Of a DNA stretch of 64,000 nt, positions 61,475-64,000 are shown in pieces; the first letter of the stretch is position 1, and each line of letters begins with the position of its first letter. Position numbers and translations under genes: made by a program. Source of the DNA: Candidatus Fermentithermobacillaceae bacterium (GTDB lineage: Bacteria; Bacillota; Sulfobacillia; Fermentithermobacillales; DUSS01); assembly GCA_020725645.1 (NCBI GenBank), contig DYEQ01000034.1, forward strand, positions 1 to 64,000. The letters are read 5' to 3'. Below the pieces are notes generated by a model. The model worked only from the letters and a program-made list of their open reading frames with translations, ran no database searches and had not been told where the DNA came from.

Positions 61475-62596
61475 CTACTCTTCGATGATTTCGACGTTGG
61501 CCCGAGGTATCGTGACAACCGTCCCGTCCTCCAGCTTCGCGCGGAGGATTCGCACCTTAGCTTCGGTTTCTATGACCTGAAGCTCCGGCGGAAGGTCCAC
61601 TACCACGGCCAGCTTTCCGAAATAGGGCTGCCTGATGATCCGCACAGGTGTACCGGGGACGAGCCCGACGGAAAGATCCTGAGCTCCGAGGCTCCTCTTG
61701 GGTTTGTATCCGGGCACGACCACCTCCGGCCTCATGACGCCGGCTCTTATTTGCGTCGCGCCGTTTATCGAAGCTTTCATTCCCGAGAGATCCTTGAGAA
61801 GCCCGAAGGTCCTGTCGGCCATGCGCATTTTGCCGAATCCTTCCGTGACGATCACCGTTACCGGCACGTCTTCGTGACCGGTGATGGCCACGCCTATGTC
61901 GTGCCCGAGGTAAGCGATAAGGTCTGTGTCGATGATCCCGCCGGCAACGACCCCTACCGCGCCTACCTCCGCAGCCCTTTTGATGGCCCCAGCTGTCACA
62001 AGCGAACCACCCACGAGGATCTTTCCCTTGTGTTCCGGGCCAATGCTCTTGGCGTCCAAAACGTCATCGGGGTTCGACGCGAGGGCGGCGATTTGTCCTG
62101 TGGTCTCCCCGCCCACGCCGAAAATCCCCTGAATGAACGCACCTTCTGTCTTCACAACCACCCCTTCCCGGGGTAGGACGGATTCAACGGTTCCCTCGAT
62201 GTAACCCGTCACTTCGATGGGAATGGGATCCTCCCTCAGTGTAACCTGACCTGTAACGGTTGATATCATCTCCAGGGTGCCATCGACGGGAGACTCTACC
62301 GTCTTGCGTACGAGCCCGAAAAAGGCCTTATATTCCGCAATGACCTCGCCCTTCTTGACCCGGTCCCCCTCGTTTTTGACCATGTACCACTGTATATCGC
62401 CGGGCTCGACCGCGAGCAGGTTGGCAATGCTAAGGGCTTGCGGATTACCGGGGATTTTCGTTCGGGCCACGATGGTGTCGGGTGACACCGGGTCCCCTTC
62501 GGCAACCAGGACTTCGCCGGGAATGGGAAGGCGCCTGGTTTTACGAATTATCGCTTTCTCGGTCACTTTTAGACCAGGAGTATACGCATGTGCCAT
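61475..62596 (-). CDS. Sandwich-hybrid-domain partner protein of GlmL (copy 2)
   Basis: A 373-residue paralogue of the protein at 32448-33827, with matching N-terminus (LKVTEKAIIRKTRRLPIPGE VLVAEGDPVSPDTIVAR versus LKVLKRARIRKERRLPTPGT VLVNTGDSVRPDTVIAR) and matching C-terminal KOW-like loop (QPYFGKLAVVVDLPPELQVI). It lacks about 90 residues found in copy 1. IQGIFGVGGETTG and KILVGGSLVTAGAIKRAAEV G are conserved in both. Ribosome site AGGGAGG lies before ATG. It is 15 bases after a second GlmL gene. Confidence 0.62.
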   Translation of the reverse strand: MAHAYTPGLKVTEKAIIRKTRRLPIPGEVLVAEGDPVSPDTIVARTKIPGNPQALSIANLLAVEPGDIQWYMVKNEGDRVKKGEVIAEYKAFFGLVRKTVESPVDGTLEMISTVTGQVTLREDPIPIEVTGYIEGTVESVLPREGVVVKTEGAFIQGIFGVGGETTGQIAALASNPDDVLDAKSIGPEHKGKILVGGSLVTAGAIKRAAEVGAVGVVAGGIIDTDLIAYLGHDIGVAITGHEDVPVTVIVTEGFGKMRMADRTFGLLKDLSGMKASINGATQIRAGVMRPEVVVPGYKPKRSLGAQDLSVGLVPGTPVRIIRQPYFGKLAVVVDLPPELQVIETEAKVRILRAKLEDGTVVTIPRANVEIIEE

Positions 62597-62611
62597 TTCA
62601 GCCTTCCCTCC

Positions 62612-64000
62612 TTAACTCGCCCTGGCGTACTTGCCAAGAGCTTCTTCTGGATACATGTCCACAGACTTGAACCACTCGAGGAGCTTCGCTCGTCTTTCCT
62701 TGTCGTTCTCAGGCAAGCTGAGCGGCCTGCCACGGCAATCGATCAGCACCCCGACTACGCCGCCTGTGAGATCCGTCTCGACGGTATGACCGTTCCCCTT
62801 GCCCACGTCGAACTGCCTGGACGGGTGGACTTCCGCTTTTACTTTTTCGTCCACGCCGAGGGGAATTCGCTTTATGGCACCGAAGGGCACTTGATGAACT
62901 TCTTCCTGGCCATTTTCTCTCTCGATCTTCACGGTGACGCACGGGTCGCCCGGCTTTACCCCGCCCGAAGGACCCTTGGGGGATATCGAGGTCCCTAGTT
63001 TAATGAGGCAGTCTCTGTCGAACACCTGCATCGAAGCTTTGGGATGGATCGTCGAAAGAATCCCCAGCTGCGGCATCATGAATATCGAGTCCACAGCTAG
63101 CATCGTCATGCCTTCAGGTTGGAACGCGTCCAGGAGCATCATCGCAGCTTGCACCCGGCGAGGAGCGTGAGATAGGACACCGCCCGATCCGATGAGCATG
63201 CCCAGTTGCATCATGTCGATGTAGCTCTGTCCGGTCCCCGTTTGCTCGAAAGTATCCGCGATAGTCCTCTCGATTTTGATTCCTTTCAGGCCTACCGCCA
63301 GGGATTTATGGTGAATGAAGGCCAGCCGCAAAGCTTCCCTGGAAATGGCCTGCTCGATGACGAGCTCATCCAGCGTTTGAGGGATGGTCGTAGGCCGGAT
63401 CATTTTATTCCGTATCCTGTTTCTGAGATCCGCCTCATCTATGGCAAAGGGGATCCACCTCATGATGTTCTTGATCCCGGCCTCCAGCAGCACGTTGCAG
63501 ATGGAGTAGCTCATCCCGAGGTTTGCCGACACGGTCCTGTTGAAATACTCGCCGAACACCGAGAACACGTCCGTCGTGGCGCCGCCGATGTCCACACCGA
63601 TAACGCTAGTGTCGTACTCCCTGGCAGCCGTCTGCATGGCAAGCCCGACTGCGCCGGGAGTGGGCATGATGGGAACGGGTGTCCACTGCATGAGCTTGTT
63701 ATATCCCGGCGCCTGGGCCATGACGTGCTCCATGAACAGGTTGTGAATTTCCTCCCTCGCAGGACCGAGGACCTCTTTCTCCAGGACTGGTCTCAAGTTG
63801 TCTACGACCCGGAGATCTGTTTTCTCGCCCAGGACATTTCGTACGTGGACCCTGGCGTCTTTGTTTCCCGCATAAATGACGGGGAGTTTGAACCCCGTCC
63901 CCAACCTCGGCTTGGGCTCTGCGGCAGCTATGAGCTCAGCTATCTGGGCGACGTGGGTGATGGTACCCCCGTCAACCCCTCCTGATAGGAGAATCATGTC
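62612..64000 (-). CDS. glmL: GlmL/MutL-type ASKHA ATPase (copy 2), cut by window edge
   Basis: About 462 residues are visible; the frame is open to the window end, so about 145 N-terminal residues including phosphate motif 1 are missing. Visible motifs: DMILLSGGVDGGTITHVAQI, VIGVDIGGATTDVFSVFGEY FNRTVSANLGMSYS and LIGSGGVLSHAPRRVQAAMM. It parallels copy 1 closely in order (for example NKMIRPTTIPQTLDELVIEQ AISREAL versus NKMIRPTTLPQTAVDLMLEQ ALCREAL). The presence of two pairs suggests two client mutases. The next gene upstream is outside the window. Confidence 0.85.
   Translation of the reverse strand, partial: DMILLSGGVDGGTITHVAQIAELIAAAEPKPRLGTGFKLPVIYAGNKDARVHVRNVLGEKTDLRVVDNLRPVLEKEVLGPAREEIHNLFMEHVMAQAPGYNKLMQWTPVPIMPTPGAVGLAMQTAAREYDTSVIGVDIGGATTDVFSVFGEYFNRTVSANLGMSYSICNVLLEAGIKNIMRWIPFAIDEADLRNRIRNKMIRPTTIPQTLDELVIEQAISREALRLAFIHHKSLAVGLKGIKIERTIADTFEQTGTGQSYIDMMQLGMLIGSGGVLSHAPRRVQAAMMLLDAFQPEGMTMLAVDSIFMMPQLGILSTIHPKASMQVFDRDCLIKLGTSISPKGPSGGVKPGDPCVTVKIERENGQEEVHQVPFGAIKRIPLGVDEKVKAEVHPSRQFDVGKGNGHTVETDLTGGVVGVLIDCRGRPLSLPENDKERRAKLLEWFKSVDMYPEEALGKYARAS

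Overview
The window reads as chromosomal DNA of a GC-rich, spore-forming Bacillota lineage, probably thermophilic and anaerobic. The evidence is a SpoIVFA/SpoIVFB pair, an L27 with a Prp-cleavable N-terminus next to its Prp protease, a Firmicutes-type Rne/Rng-L21-Prp-L27-Obg-NadD-YqeK-LCP-RsfS cluster, a PurF with propeptide and Fe-S cysteines, GlmL/MutL-type ATPases, three M42 peptidases and a c-di-AMP (ydaO-type) riboswitch. Temperature preference and taxonomy below phylum are guesses. Most genes lie on the minus strand, in tight operons with many ATGA overlaps and GTG/TTG starts.

Layout. 1-1.26 kb is a scrap zone: the 3' end and terminal repeat of an IS256-type element, a frameshifted helicase fragment resembling type III restriction subunits, and a minus-strand remnant with an in-frame stop. 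1.27-4.7 kb holds a MATE exporter, a two-BON-domain protein, a di-iron ferritin-like protein and a broken YtcJ-type amidohydrolase. 4.8-14.5 kb (minus) is the conserved ribosome/cell-growth block: TIGR03960 radical SAM, DUF2344, rng, rplU, prp, rpmA, obgE, nadD, yqeK, LCP, rsfS. 14.7-18.9 kb (minus) is the most interesting segment: an ATP-grasp (D-Ala-D-Ala ligase-like) enzyme, an opine-dehydrogenase-like enzyme and a single-chain cobalamin-dependent mutase-like protein, tightly packed or overlapping, preceded by a promoter, a c-di-AMP riboswitch and an intrinsic terminator. 18.9-20.5 kb is spoIVFA-spoIVFB.

20.6-22.8 kb carries an unknown protein with a Nudix partner, a NusG-domain-II protein and a QueT-type transporter. 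22.9-31.8 kb (minus) is purine metabolism: hpt, an NCS2 permease, purE-F-M-N-H-D; guaB follows at 41 kb. PurB, C, K, L, Q and S are not in the window. 32-38.5 kb (minus) combines an FtsX-type ABC transporter with a GlmL/MutL-like ATPase and a sandwich-domain partner. A second, paralogous sandwich/GlmL pair sits at 61.5-64 kb and runs off the window end. 38.8-40.8 kb is a large XRE-TPR regulator.

42.6-50.8 kb (minus) holds a putative glycoside hydrolase and a compact chemotaxis set (W, A, C, D, Y, B, R, CheX-like) with no receptor or flagellar gene beside it. 50.9-54 kb has three overlapping M42 aminopeptidases ending in a strong terminator. 54.1-61.3 kb contains a radical SAM-PDZ-DUF512-like protein, tsaD, pyrF, rimI, tsaB, tsaE, a family 4 uracil-DNA glycosylase and a DUF483-like protein.

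No tRNA, rRNA or CRISPR array was seen. All identifications come from reading motifs and remembered family features; no search was run.
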